Source: Mimachlamys varia
Taxonomy: Eukaryota > Mollusca > Bivalvia > Pectinida > Pectinidae
Length of the DNA: 64,000 nucleotides
Assembly (NCBI GenBank): GCA_947623455.1
Contig: OX392534.1
Coordinates: forward strand, 36,957,426 to 37,021,425
Direction of reading: 5' to 3'
The notes under the pieces are model-generated. The model was not told the DNA's origin. It did not search any database and saw only the letters and a list, made by a program, of their open reading frames with translations. Positions 1 to 12,470 of the stretch are shown here, piece by piece (the stretch's first letter is position 1; every line of letters begins with the position of its first letter). The position numbers and the translations under genes are program-made.

Positions 1-2242
1 GTGCATTTGAATCTATCTTAGCTCACTCACCTTCAACACAGATGTCTCTGACCCCAAATCATCGCACAAGTTTCCCCGTAGTTTTTTAACAAATTTTGTT
101 TCATTCACAAAAGAGTTCCTTGCGAGGCCGCTTAGGTCGCTAGAAATGCGTTCTTAGTTGAGAACGTTCTCAAATTATATATGAGAACGTCTAATTAAGT
201 TTTTTTTAGCTAAGTACGTACTTAGTCTGAAAATTGAGAATTGAAAATTAAGGATTGAGAAGTTTTGTGAAAGCGGGGCCTGAACACCAGCCATTATTCA
301 CCTCAAATTAGACTATGAAAACAAGAAGTCCAAAGGGGCCTGTATCGCTCACCTTAATACATTGGTATCAAGGTATTCATGGTAAAATATTTCCTAAAAA
401 GATCCTATGGACAAGAACAGACATTGGTATCAAGATAATCATAGTAAAATATTTTATAAAATGATCCCATGGACAGGGACAGGCGAAACTGTCAATACTT
501 GAAGCATATCTGTATAAATTAAAGTTTGGTTAATGGGTAGCTAACTCCACTGTTTCAAGTTAAACTGAGAATATAGGTCTTTAAAGGGTTTGTGGCCAGA
601 CCCCAATATCAGCGGGGTGGTACGTCTGCAAGGGCATGTCGTATCCTGAGATCGAATCTATATCATGATTATGATCATCTCTTTATGACAAGCAATTGTA
701 CATACAGTTTTGTGGTGGGGATCTCAATTATTTATAAAAGTTATGACTCAGCAGAAAATAAGCAAGATTTCTTACTATAGCTGTGCCTGAGTTGAAAGCG
801 GCCAAATCACATTAATATCACAACAATAATATTTATTGACAGAAGTGTGTGTGTGTAACACGGATGGCTTTTATGGCTCTGTTATAACTTACTAACGAGT
901 AAATGACTTAAGAAACGTATGTATATTCATTTTCTTTTCGAGAAATAATATCAATTTATTTTATTTTTACATCAATGATTTGTATAATGACACGAACAAA
1001 TGGTACCATTTGAAGTAACTGCTAATAAATGCTCGCAAGGCTGGACATTAAAATAATTCCAGCTGCACACCTGGCAAAATCCGATCGTCGTAGTCTATAA
1101 TAATACCCACTCGATATGTGTATGTAGTATTTTGGAAAAAAAAGGCAATGAAAAAACTTACTTTCGCGGGATGTTCCTTTGAAATACTTAACTTTTGGTT
1201 TCGGTTACAATCCCATGGTAACCCATTCCTACTACAAAGGGAGACCTATGAAGAATATCTTATTCACCCCTCGAAAAACAAAACGTGTAATGGGAAACTA
1301 AGAATGTATGTTAAGTTTAAAACCAATTTTGGAATTGGAGAAATATTTAATAGTTGCATGTTAAATGTTTTGAAATGAGAAAAAGTCTCACCAGGTTTTG
1401 CATATAGAATAAGGAAGACACAAGAAATTACCCAATGAACAAAAAACTGCTAAAATTGTACTTAGTCTAGTATTTTTTATAATATATAGAAAAATTAATT
1501 TAGTCATGACCTTTGTCCATTGAAATATAATTTTGAGTAACAAAATGTGATTTGTTATAAATTTTGTGTGAATATGAACTCATTTTTGTTGAACAAAACT
1601 CACTTTTGCCAACACAAAAATGGGATGTCGAGTACAAAATCACAAGAGTCTCATTTGGCGCCCCGTATTTTCCGGACATGTATATGCAAGTATGTTAGTA
1701 TTTGTATGTCATACGCTAGCTCTACTTTGACTTTGTCACCTTTTACGATAATATGAATACAATGGAACTAACTCGTTCAGACAATAGCGTCAGGTTTCAA
1801 AATTTATTTTTGAAGATTTATACAGCAAAGTTATACGGTAAAACCTCAAAATACCGATCATTTATTTATCAAACATATAAACAAAAACAATAGTTGCAGT
1901 GTGAGCGATATTTATCGTGACGAAGCTTTCTTTGAGGTTGATAGATTGTCGTTTTAGAAATAAGATCAGTTGAGGTCGATATAGAAAGCTCGCAAGAAAT
2001 GCTACTTATTTTTTATTAAATGTGTCTTAAAATATCATTATATCAAAGAACAGTCCTGGATGCAGTAATACTTACCGGCTAGCCTGTGCAAGATCGAAAA
2101 CCCGTGTGCGGTTTGTACCCGTGTGCGGTTTGTCCTATAGGTGTTATATGACCTATTGATAAACGAATGCTATGTACATGAGACACGCGTATATTACTTA
2201 AACTGTGTGTGTTCATATTTGCAAACGGGAGGTATTTTAACG
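1..2242. other. Intergenic, no gene seen
   Basis: AT-rich sequence with many stops in all frames. It contains a truncated copy (about 315-775) of the interspersed repeat found complete at 6,397-7,793. Otherwise I see nothing I can name. Confidence 0.6.
315..775 (+). repeat. Truncated interspersed repeat, copy A
   Basis: It is homologous to the first part of the element at 6,397: both share GGGCCT(T/G)TAT.GCTCACCT, ATACATTGGTATC, repeated TAGTAAAATATTTT-like sequence, CATGGACAGGGACAG and GCATATCTGTATAAAT. The 3' half with internal repeats and terminal hairpin is missing. The 62-codon reading frame within it is not a gene. Confidence 0.7.
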
Positions 2243-2248
2243 TCTACC

Positions 2249-2426
2249 CCACAGGGGCTAGGCACGGACCTTTTTCCCTATGAAATGATTGTCAGATAAT
2301 TTTTACCTCTCTCGAATATTTCTCCTCCCACTACTTGATATATGTGACCGTGTCACAGATATGAAAATATAAAAATGATCTGACAATCATTTCATAGTGA
2401 CATAAGTCCGTGCCTAGCCCCTGTGG
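2249..2426. mobile_element. MITE with long terminal inverted repeats
   Basis: This 178-bp element starts CCACAGGGGCTAGGCACGGA and ends with its reverse complement. The inverted arms continue with ATGAAATGATTGTCAGAT, giving stems of over 50 bp. Direct repeats of TCTACC flank both sides (2,243-2,248 and 2,427-2,432), as expected for a target-site duplication. There is no coding capacity. The family is not assigned. Confidence 0.75.
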
Positions 2427-2432
2427 TCTACC

Positions 2433-3020
2433 CCAGTAGGATTAAATGTCATAGTCTGACAAGCGCGCATTGTGTAAGCATCCGATCAAGTTTATGGGTC
2501 CAAATTAAATATCCAAATGTACTTTAAGGATGTTGGGCTGAACAAACTGTTATCGCTACCACAGCAGGTCTCGACACAATGAACAGGACCAGGTACAAAA
2601 CACTTTTCAGAAATTACATTCACTTCATTTTGCTAATTTAAAATAGTATCACTTTTTATTACAATGAAGGCAATTCTGAACTTGGCCAAAGCATTGGCTG
2701 AAAACGTACGAAATCACATAAAGCTGCTTAATATTCATAATGTATGTATTTATCTGAAAGTAAGATGTACGTCCAAATAAATCTCAGCTTGAACCGTACT
2801 TTTGCTGATCACAACACATACAATATAAATATTTTATTAACGTGTCACATGTTTACAAGACATAATCAGAAAGAGCTGCCCTATAAAAACAATTGCCTAC
2901 GTAGTTGTAAAAACATCCGGCCAAATTTGGCCTATGAGACACGAATGAAAAGATATTATAAAAATCTACAATTAAAATTGATATGATCATATATCTTTAT
3001 ACCATATTTCCTTGACTGTG
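2433..3020. other. Intergenic, nothing recognised
   Basis: AT-rich non-coding sequence. An 80-codon frame at 2,744-2,986 has no recognisable domain and composition like its surroundings. Confidence 0.5.
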
Positions 3021-3680
3021 TCAAAGGGAAACAACTCCATTTACATTATCAATATAATACGGAATAATCTATAGTAAATCAAAGGGAAATAACTCCCTTT
3101 ACATTATCAATATAATACGGAATAATCTATAGTAAATCAAAGGGAAATAACTCCCTTTTCATTATCAATATAACACGGAATAATCTATAGTAAATCAAAG
3201 GGAAATAACTCCCTTTACATTATCGATATAATAAGGAATAATCTATAGTAAATCAAAGGGAAATAACTCCCTTTACATTATCAATATAATAAGGAATAAT
3301 CTATAGTAAATCGAAGGGAAACAACTCCCTTGACATTATCAATATTATAAGGAATAATCTATAGTAAATTAAAGGGAAACAACTCCCTTGACATTATCAT
3401 TCTTATAATAGTAAACTAAAGGGAAACTATTCCCTTTACATTATCAATATTATAAGGAATAATCTATAGTAAATTAAAGGGAAATAACTCCTTTTACATT
3501 ATCACTATCATAAGGAATAATCTATAGTAAATTAAAGGGAAATAACTCCCTTTACATTATCACTATTATAAGGAATAATCTATAGTAAATCAAAGGGAAA
3601 CAACTCCCTTTACATATCAATATTATAAGGAATAATCTATAATAAATTAAAGGGAAACAATTCCCTTTAAATTAACAAAT
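3021..3680. repeat. 58-bp satellite-like tandem repeat, about 11 copies
   Basis: The unit runs AATCTATAGTAAAT, then AAAGGGAAATAACTCCCTTT, then ACATTATCAATATAATA-GGAAT, with a 58-bp period (for example AGTAAATC at 3,073 and 3,131). Each unit contains the perfect inverted repeat AAAGGGA/TCCCTTT with a 6-base loop. Copies diverge by a few bases, and one near 3,400 is shortened. Single relatives of the GGGA-ATAACTCC motif occur elsewhere (about 9,390 and 59,575). Confidence 0.92.
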
Positions 3681-3689
3681 CTATAATAA

Positions 3690-5900
3690 ATTCATACAGT
3701 TTTCCTCATGATAATTAGCTATCGTAAGTTCAGTAGAAATTTATAGTAAATCAAGACTTTACTTTAAAAGTGTACTTATAGATAGCATTTGATAGTATTC
3801 TTGTCCATGTACAGTAGAATATATTATCTTAACTTATATAGTATAGCTACAGCTACATACATGTACAGCACTTAGGTCGTAAATGTAAACCACATCCCCA
3901 CCCCGAGGGGTGTTCCCGCGTTGCCCTTTTTTTTTTTTGGCTGTTACTCAATGAATTTGACCCTTATTCATTTTTTTTATATGTAAGTTTGTAATCTGAT
4001 ACTGACTGAGAAAACATAATGGCCACCAGCCAAACAATTGCATGCATGTTTTCCTTGTGCCTCTTAGTTTTGCAAGTTTCTTTTTGACATTGATCAGAAA
4101 AGTAGGATGGCCGGCGGACAGCCATCTTGGAGTTTGCTAGTGCAGTTTAAGTATTATACTTTCTTGTTAAGTCGCCTGTAAAAGATTTCTCCAATCCGGT
4201 ATCATGAAGGGATCATCCTTAATTTGGTTCGTACAAAATGTTGTTGTGCATGTTTTATCATATTGTTGGCGATTGGTCGGTAACGTTTCATCGTGAAAGA
4301 ATATGAAGATTACTTGAGTTTTAGGTCCGTTTATATTTAAAGACCAATATATAGTGGCTTTCAGCAGATGTTGAACTATTCATATCGTCGGCGATCGACC
4401 GTCCGCCATTTAGTAATTCTAATATTATAATATTATCACATTTCTTAAAACTGGGAAAGTTCCCCGTGGTTTCGGGCTGTTTATGCTTTCATATTCAAAG
4501 GGATCGGAAAAACAAAATTCACCCCAGGCAATCATCATAGGTTTTGAGCGTTGGACGTTTTTTATCGCTATTTCTCAAGATTTATTTTACAGATCTTTTC
4601 TCAAAATTTCATTTGAAAGTTGTGCATTTTGAAAATGGGAATGTTGTATGAATACTAATAATAATTGGAGCCGGTGTTGCCATTTCGGCTCTCACAGTTA
4701 GCATTATATTATGTCTAGCACTATCCAGTACAGTGGAGTAGACTGGTGTGGCTCAAAGTTACTAAATTTATCTGGCGCAGTAGTGGCGTGACATAACTCG
4801 AGCCAACAACCCTTTGATCACAAACACAGCGTCCTAACACTGGACTATCGTGGCTTCTAAACATATCTTATAGCTTTATAGATTATTATACGGGTCTTTA
4901 TAAACTTATGGATGTTTTTATTTTGGGCTTAAAAGGAAAAGCGATAAGCCCAACATTCGCAGTCGTCATTGATATTGAGATTTCAAGCTTATTATCGTTG
5001 TTTTCCAAGACGTAACCAGAACAATTACAGCCCGAATTTTAGAAATTGTTGTCTTAATCAACCACAATGCATATTTACAGTTGACAAGACTACGAATCCA
5101 ACAAATAAGAAAACAGGAGACAAATGAAGATGTCAAACCGGCACAGATCGATTGAAGATCTTACAACAGTGGGCAACAATACTCTATGGAATCTATCTCT
5201 TTTATAAACTACGAGCAACATGGTAGTTTACTACTAAGCTATACGATAACGTGACGATTTCAATTATTCAATAACTTGATAGTAACATCCCTGCTTCTAC
5301 ACTCTATGGTGTTTACATGTCGCATTTGATTCGATATTCTAGAAATTGCTCCAAATATCGTGATTTTCGTGATCGATGTCGGCTGCTGACAAACAAACTT
5401 ACAACACAAAGATTCAAGAGTATAGGTTTATCAGAAGTAAGGGCAAGTTTTATGGTCGTCATCTTTGTCTCATTGAGAAATATTTTGTATCTTTAAAATG
5501 ATATGAAGATGGACGTTTTTGAGTATGCCCATAAGTGTGTTTACTTGTTGTGATTGACAATGAACATCGGTTCTCATTTTGAGAATTTGATGTTTACTTG
5601 GATGTGATAAAGATTTGATTGGCGGGTGTCATCGATGAAGCAGAGAACGCCTACTTTTCCTGAACACCTTTTTTTATTCTTTGGTACTTTAACAGGGGTC
5701 TCCATGTAAGTCTTTGCTTTGGTTATATTTTGCCGCTAGTTTAATCGATTTAGAGTTCGAATTATGATTTTGTAAACGCTTTGTCATTCTCTAATTTATT
5801 GCAAAAGACTCGGTATTATCGTCAGCATATTGTGTGAACCCAACGTGCATCCAAAAAGAACGATGGGTACAACCAAGTGTAAATCAAAGCAAAATCAAAA
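3690..5900. other. Intergenic, no gene seen
   Basis: 2.2 kb of AT-rich sequence without a frame I can support and without a repeat I can delimit. Confidence 0.5.
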
Positions 5901-5904
5901 TATC

Positions 5905-6304
5905 ACGTCCTCACAGCAAGAACCAATGGAGAGACATCGCAACATCACCCGACGTCCTCATAGCAAGAACCAATGGAGAGACATCGCAACATCACCCGAC
6001 GTCCTCATAGCAAGAACCAATGGAGAGACATCGCAACATCACCCGACGTCCTCATAGCAAGAACCAATGGAGAGACATCGCAACATCACCCGACGTCCTC
6101 ATAGCAAGAACCAATGGAGAGACATCGCAACAACACCCGACGTCCTCATAGCAAGAACCAATGGAGATACATCGCAACATCTCCCGACATCCTCACAGCA
6201 AGAACCAATGGAGAGACATCGCAACATCACCCGACGTCCTCACAGCAAGAACCAATGGAGAGACATCGCAACATCTCCCGACATCCTCACAGCAAGAACC
6301 AATG
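5905..6304 (+). repeat. 47-bp tandem repeat, about 8.5 copies
   Basis: The unit contains AAGAACCAATGGAGAGACAT and CGCAACATCACCCGACGTCC. Copies are nearly identical, with a few substitutions (CATCTCCC, CGTC/CATC), implying recent expansion. Since 47 is not a multiple of three and the unit lacks stops, all three frames stay open; this is why several overlapping reading frames appear. They are not genes. Confidence 0.93.
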
Positions 6305-6396
6305 TCTACATCATTGACCTTCATATCGCAAACGGATATTAACGACAATTAATGGTTGGGTTTGGCAAAGAATTTCGCTGACTTCATGCATTTAAC

Positions 6397-7793
6397 AAGA
6401 GGCCCAGAGGGCCTTATTGCTCACCTGAATACATTGGTATCTAGGTAATCATGGTAAAATATTTTCCAACAAGATCCCATGGACAGGGACAGAACTGAAA
6501 ACAAATCCTTAAGGCATATCTGTATAAATAAAAGTTTCATTAATTGGTGAGTTTCTCAACTGTTTTCAAGTTCATCTGAGAAAATGGGTCCCTGAGGGCT
6601 GTGACCAGAACCTGACATCAATGCTAATATCATGATAGCATTTGTCTCTTTATGCCCAGCTATTGTATAGTATTTAGTTAGGAAGTCTACAAGGGCATGG
6701 TAGATCCTGGGATCAAATCTATATCAGGATTGTGATTGTCTCTTAATGCCCAGCAATTGTATATAAAGCTTTGGGGTGGGGATCTAAACCGTTTAAAAGT
6801 TATGATTCAGAAATTCACCCCGGGACCTATCATAATACCATGATTGTGTTAGTCTCTTTATGCCAAGCAATGGTAGGGTGGGGATCATAACCAAAACCAA
6901 GTTAAACAAGCAGCGATTTAAGTCTTTTCCTGTATTTCCCCTATTGGGCCTGGGGGGTCAGTCACCATTTATACAAAATCTGTTTTCCTTCTCCAAAGAA
7001 TGTTTCTGACCAAATTTGGTTCAAATCCATTCAGAACTTTATGACTATGACTTTATGGCATTTAAAATGCTTTTCCCCTATATACCTATAAATTTTGGCC
7101 CTGCCCCTCCGGCCCCAGGGGCGTTAGAAGTACCATTTATACAAAATCTGTTCCCCTCCCCAAAAGAATGTTTCTGACCAAATTTAGTTCAAAACCATTT
7201 AGTACTTTATGACTAGTTGGGATTTAAAAGTTGTCCTCTATTTCCCCTATTTTGCCCCACTCCTCCAGCCCAAGGGGGTCAGAATCACCATTTATACAAA
7301 AGCTGTTCCCCTCCCCCAAAGGATGTTTCTGACAAAATTTGGTTCAAATCCATTCAGTACTTTATGACTAGTAGGGATTTAAAAGGCTTTTCCTCTATTT
7401 CCCCTATTGGGCCCCGCCCCTCAGGCCCCATGGGGGTCAGACCTACCGTTTATACAAAATTGAATCCCCATTACTAAAGGTTCCTTCAGACTAAATTTGG
7501 ACAATATCCTGTCATTCCTACAGAAGAAGAAGGATTTTAAAGAATTCACTATGTTTTCCCTATTGGGCCCCAGGGGGGTCAGACCAACTATTTATACAAA
7601 ATTAAATCCCGTTCACCAAAAGATGTTTCTTGCTAAATTTGGTCAAATTCTGTTGAGTGGTTCAGGACTAGTAGGGATTTATATGAAAAGTTGACAGACG
7701 GACGCTGCACCATGGCATAAGCTGAAAAGTTGACAGACGGACGCTGCACCATGGTATAAGCTCACCGGCCCTTTGGGCCAGGTGAGCTAAAAA
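6397..7793 (+). repeat. Hairpin-ended interspersed repeat, full copy
   Basis: It begins GAGGCCCAGAGGGCC and ends CACCGGCCCTTTGGGCCAGG followed by TGAGCTAA. The 3' end folds into a strong hairpin (CACC-GGCCC / GGGCC-A-GGTG). Internally, 6,955-7,690 holds about five degenerate units of 140-168 bp, each starting near CCATTTATACAAAA and containing CC(A/G)AATTT(G/A)G and a GGCCCC-rich stretch; the GACAGACGGACGCTGCACCA segment is doubled before the hairpin. It is a common type of repeat in bivalve genomes. Hairpin plus CTAA recalls Helitron 3' ends, but no clear 5' TC is seen, so the class stays open. Confidence 0.7.
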
Positions 7794-7794
7794 C

Positions 7795-9480
7795 AGTGGT
7801 GGCATATATATGGTGATGTTTGCTGATATAGCAGGCCTACTTCAAATGACCTCAGCGGTCATTTATTGCTGGGCTCACGCGATGCTTTCAGTTGGTTTGG
7901 ATCTCTTGCATCCTTGAGAATTTCATCCAGACAAAGAAAGTTCGATTCCCGGACGGTAGTGCATGTTGTAAGAATCAAAGTAGCCCAGTTTTCCTCTGGC
8001 AACTGACATGTACACCAGGGTTTCACAGTATGACAGATTTAGACACTTTTCGTCCTCATTACGATTCCTATCCCATGCACGTTTTCTATGGACCAAAATA
8101 AAGGTAGATAAATGGAAAACTTGGCAATGTTTGTGAAGATAGGCAAATGAAATGCAAGACTGGCTTATGATTAGTTGAAAAAATTTGTGTGGATGTATGC
8201 TACTCCAAACACGACTGCAACTGCAGTTTTAATATCCTGATGCATCACTGGGGACTTCAAGGTTTATTTATGATCTTGGCATGTTCGTTGTTATAAAAAA
8301 ATATAAGTATTCTGCAAGAACAGCCTTAGTTCCGTAAATAACTTGATGAGATCTAATATTTATTTACCGCCTATCTCCATCTACTGCGTTCTCGTCAAAA
8401 ATGTGCCTATGTTTCAAATAAATTCAGTGGAATTCAGCATTTCTTTGGATTAAAAGAAATTAATAAATAGATAAATACTAGTACTACAAGAGGAAGTTGC
8501 GTTTGAGGGTCTGCGCATGCCCATCGTGTGCACGTACGAAAGTTTTTGATACTGAAATATCACGTAAACGTACAATATGATAATTTTTGTAACGTTTAAT
8601 AATCATTGAATCTGTTAAGTTTAATTGAAGATTTCTGCTGTGTATTTCAAAACTGATAGAAAACCCGGGATTATTTATAACGTATGTATTTAGAGATGAC
8701 AGAATCACAACAATATTTTTAGAAAAGTAACAACATTTTTATTCTGATTCTGACTGAAGCAGGTATAATATTCAACAAGTTTGTTTTGCTCTAAAATATA
8801 CACCAGGAAAACAGTGACTGTACAAAATTCTTTGGAATACAATACAGTCAGGTTAGAGATACAACATGGAAACATGTTTTAACAAATTACATACACAGGT
8901 TTTCATTTCATATCCTCATAATAATACCAGAAAAGAAATAATTAGAAGGAAAAGAACGTTAATTTCTATATCAAAAACGGATTTGTGTCATATACTATTT
9001 CAGTTATTAAAGAAAAACATGTTTAGATTTTAATCAGCTTCGATTTCTGCACAGGGAATTAACACTAGCTGAAGGATCTGTTATGCACACCTGCAGAGGG
9101 ACCTGTATGTAACACAGGGAAATGTACCACCAGCACAGGGACATGTGTAAAGCAACACAGGGTTCTATCTACAGATACCAGCAAAACGTAAATATTACAA
9201 TAAAACCATTATGCTATAACAATCCTTTCTCTCTCTTTTTAAAAAAAAGAGTTCCTTTTAAAAGCATTTTCATAAAAAAATATTGCACATGAAATTATTA
9301 ATGATGCCCTCATGTTAAGTATGAACCTTTCTTAGAACACCATTTTCAGAAAGAAGTAAAGCCTCCAAGTGTGCTATGATAAATGAGTTATCTCCCTTCA
9401 ATGAAATCATTTCTGTTTATCCTGATTCATAAATAATTCATGATTTAATATATTTGTAGATGTACCTATAACCATTTGAA
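7795..9480. other. Non-coding flank; possible distal end of a long 3' UTR
   Basis: I see no supported gene. On the minus strand there is an AATAAA at about 8,743-8,738, so sequence from 14,423 down to about 8,720 could be a very long CTTNBP2 3' UTR. This is weakly supported, because the interval also contains transposons and hairpins. Confidence 0.25.
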
Positions 9481-9489
9481 CACTATAAG

Positions 9490-9575
9490 TGGAGAAGAAA
9501 AAGAAGGAGGAGGAGAAGAAGAAGAAGGAGGAGGAGAAGAAGAAGAAGGAGGAGTACAAGAAGAAGGCGAAGAAG
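9490..9575. repeat. Purine (GAA/GGA) microsatellite
   Basis: A run of GAAGAAGAAGGAGGAGGAG-type triplets of nearly pure purine on the plus strand. It creates poly-Leu/poly-Phe/Ser frames on the minus strand, which are artefacts. About 35 bp later, the segment ACAAACATGAGAACGTAGTT is repeated once with small changes (about 9,585 and 9,657). Confidence 0.85.
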
Positions 9576-9787
9576 ATATAAATTACAAACATGAGAACGT
9601 AGTTTAAGGATGAAGAAGAATGAAAATTGTAACAAATTCCGTTTCTGATATACATTACAAATATGAGAACGTAGTTTAAGTGGTATTTCTTCTAAAATAT
9701 GATTTGATAAAGCCGAGGAACAAATTAAAACACTAATGACTGGCAAAAGCATGGTAGGATAAGAATTATTCAAGAATTTATTTAAGC

Positions 9788-9939
9788 ATTGAACTGCTTT
9801 CAGTTGGCATTCATGGGCTATATGAATGCCAAATGGTCAAAGGCAAATTCAATGAAGCGCACTAGCGCTTCATGTTGGTTTTGCCTTTGACCATTTGGCA
9901 TTCATATAGCCTATGAACGCCAACTGAAAGCAGTTCAAT
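9788..9939. repeat. 152-bp near-perfect palindrome
   Basis: The arms read ATTGAACTGCTTTCAGTTGG ... outward-in on both strands and meet at GAAGCGCACTAGCGCTTC around 9,863. Only a handful of mismatches occur over about 75 bp per arm. It could be a MITE made almost wholly of inverted repeats, or a hairpin. Parts of the arm (TTGGCATTCAT / ATGAATGCCAA) recur at 10,141-10,168 and about 12,380-12,410. Confidence 0.9.
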
Positions 9940-9954
9940 ACTTATATTTACCAT

Positions 9955-10225
9955 TTTTAGAATCTGCTCATGTCATAAAACAATCAATAACACATTTTAT
10001 TTCTCAGCATTTAGCTCAATAAATGTATTTGTCGCATATGCTTGTTAAATGAAAAGAATAGCCATCGCCTGGGGACGGTCAATGGTATCCAACGTAACAA
10101 TGATGACGTCATAATAATGATGACGTCAACAATCGGTCATTGGCATTCATGGCCTGATGAATGCCAAATGAATTTGGTAGGGATATATAGTGGCAATGAT
10201 ATTCAATGGTAAATATTGCATATTG
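9955..10225. repeat. Diverged duplicated segment, copy 1
   Basis: It shares order and sequence with 12,215-12,470: GTATTTGT, GGTATC, GTCAACAATCGGT, TGGCATTCAT, GAATGCCAA, TCGGTAGGG / TTGGTAGGG, TATATA, and GGTAAATATT. A tandem-like duplication or two copies of a dispersed element. Confidence 0.65.
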
Positions 10226-11764
10226 CCTGCCGCAATGTTTGCACACCTGAATCATTCTAAGAAACAAAATCTGTAATTTTGCCCATAGGCAATACAATGT
10301 AATTACAGTTATCATACGAATCAATTACCAGCTAACAATATCTTCACCAAACCGAACAAAGCGGTGAATCAAAATATAGACAGAAGGTCATATCAGCAAG
10401 GACACAGACTTGAAAGTTCCATGGGTATACTGTACGATTTCATCAAAATTAACTCTGAGTCCAGGTAGATATTCCAGCATCATACATGAATGATAGCAGA
10501 AAATAAGATATTACTATGGTATACCAAATATGATGTCCATGAAAAGATCCAGCCACCATGATTTTAATTACATGTATAATACACTGTACTACATAATTAA
10601 ATCTCTTTGATGCAACAATGTCAAATTTGATACATTTTTTTTTCATGCAAAACTTCAATGAGACCTTCCCTCTCAGAATTGCTTTCAGAAGGTGCTGGTT
10701 TTTCAAACTTTCATGCAGTAATGAAAGAAATTCTTCATACACTTATTATATATCATCAACATTTTGAAAAAAATAATTGTTCATTGTTTCATTTTTTGGA
10801 AATTCTAAAAACAAATTTGCAGTTTCAAAATTTAGATAAAACAAATAAACAGATACTGTATATTCAAAGCAGGACTTCAAAAATTTACAAGTTTGTGATT
10901 TGTACACATCTCAATATACACAAGAGATAACAATATTTCACCAATATAAAAAATCTAGGACACAAAATCATTATATAGACTGTAAAAAGCTACCCGGTAA
11001 GTCAAAAATTTTACTTTGCAATGTTATAGGACTTGCACTTTCAGTAATGTTAGGACTCTGGGAGACACCGACCCATACTTAACACCAAGCATGGGCCTAT
11101 TACAGGTACATGTTGTATATATTATATACAGGACATATTTGTTATTAGCTCATCAGATCATTAATAATGTAAGCTGCCTCCAAAAATAAGAATTTTCCTT
11201 AAAAACATCAACAAACAACGATAAAACACAGCATGGAAGACAAATATGAACAACCACCTTGGAAATCTACAACAATCTGATATGTATAATGAGTATGAGA
11301 TATACTGTAATGGAAGGTAAAATAACCGACAATTCTTTGTCATTCCTACAACTATTGAAATTAAATACATGTAAAAAGTGTTACTTTGTAAACACGTTTT
11401 CAACAAAGTTGAATAAAATCTAATGATACAAATGTTAGTCTTCTCCTTTGATTAGTTTTATGAGACAATGAATTGTGACAGTTTCACACCATCTGTCATC
11501 TGTACAAATAAAAATAGTTTTTAACAGTGATCTCTTGTATTTTTATACATGAGATAATATGTATATATCTATATTTATCTATAGCTAAGTCAGTTTGGTT
11601 AATGAGAACAAACTGTGACCATAGCATTGCTGATACCCACGGATCATCTCGCTTTGCCTAGTCACTCGTCACGAGTGAGAAAGTGAAGCGAGATCGGCCG
11701 TGAGTATCCCACAATGTGATTATAGGAGATTGAGTGAAATGAACATCAGACGATAAAGTTACGT

Positions 11765-12055
11765 GGCCGTCATGTAATTGTGAAGCATAGCCGCACAGGA
11801 TGAAGTAACATGGCCATCATGTAATTGTGAAGCATAGCCGCACAGGATGAAGTAACATGGCCATCATGTGATGGAGTAACATAGTCGTCACATAATTAAG
11901 TAACATGGGTATCATGTGATTGTCACATGACGGAGTAATGTGACCATCATGTGATGGGGCAACTCTGTCATCAGAGGATGGAGTGATATGGGCGTCACAT
12001 GATGGAATGAAGTGATGGTCATGTGACATATAGCCGTCACATGATTGAGTTAAAA
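11765..12055. repeat. Degenerate tandem repeat, ATGTGATGG/AACATGGCCATC type
   Basis: Two near-identical 47-bp units (AATTGTGAAGCATAGCCGCA ... at 11,778 and 11,825) are followed by decayed units of about 23-30 bp built from CATGTGATGGAGTAACAT-like sequence. The minus-strand frame across it (poly-His-Asp-like) is an artefact. Confidence 0.75.
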
Positions 12056-12214
12056 AGGTGTCAGGTAATTATAATAGTGAAATAAAAAATAATTTCCGTT
12101 TATTACATTATTGATAATTTTAAAGTAAATACACATTTCAGACTTAATTAAGTGAATAAAGAATCCAAAGTGTTTCAGCTGACTGAAATTAGTCTCATAC
12201 ATAAATTAATCTTA

Positions 12215-12470
12215 TTTAGAAACTGTTCATCTCACAAAAAAATCAGTAACACTTATCATTGTTTAGAATTTAGTTAAAACAGTATTTGTATTGTGAATTC
12301 TTTTTCAATTAAAAGAACAAGCTATTGCTCAGGGTGGATCAGTGGTATCAAACCTACCAAATATTAAGTCAACAATCGGTTCATGGCATTCATAGCTATC
12401 AAGAATGCCAACTGAAATCGGTAGGGTTATATATAGGGATAGGGACATTGCGATGATGGTAAATATTTGA
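12215..12470. repeat. Diverged duplicated segment, copy 2
   Basis: Partner of 9,955-10,225, in the same orientation and about 2.25 kb away. The central AATGATGACGTC-rich part of copy 1 is absent here. Confidence 0.65.

Noticed and set aside
3021..3680. CRISPR-like array
   Set aside because: The units are repeated in full with no unique spacers, and the genome is eukaryotic; it is a satellite-type array.
5830..6352. Four overlapping plus-strand reading frames with QQEPMERHRNITRRPHSKN-like repeats
   Set aside because: They are the three frames of a 47-bp tandem repeat without stops; the same DNA gives the same peptides in every frame, and there are no splice or start signals.
7217..7694. Plus-strand frames with FPLLGPRG/IYTKLNP repeats
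   Set aside because: They come from the internal tandem units of the interspersed repeat at 6,397-7,793.
9407..9773. Minus-strand frames with long Leu or Phe/Ser runs
   Set aside because: Products of the GAA/GGA microsatellite.
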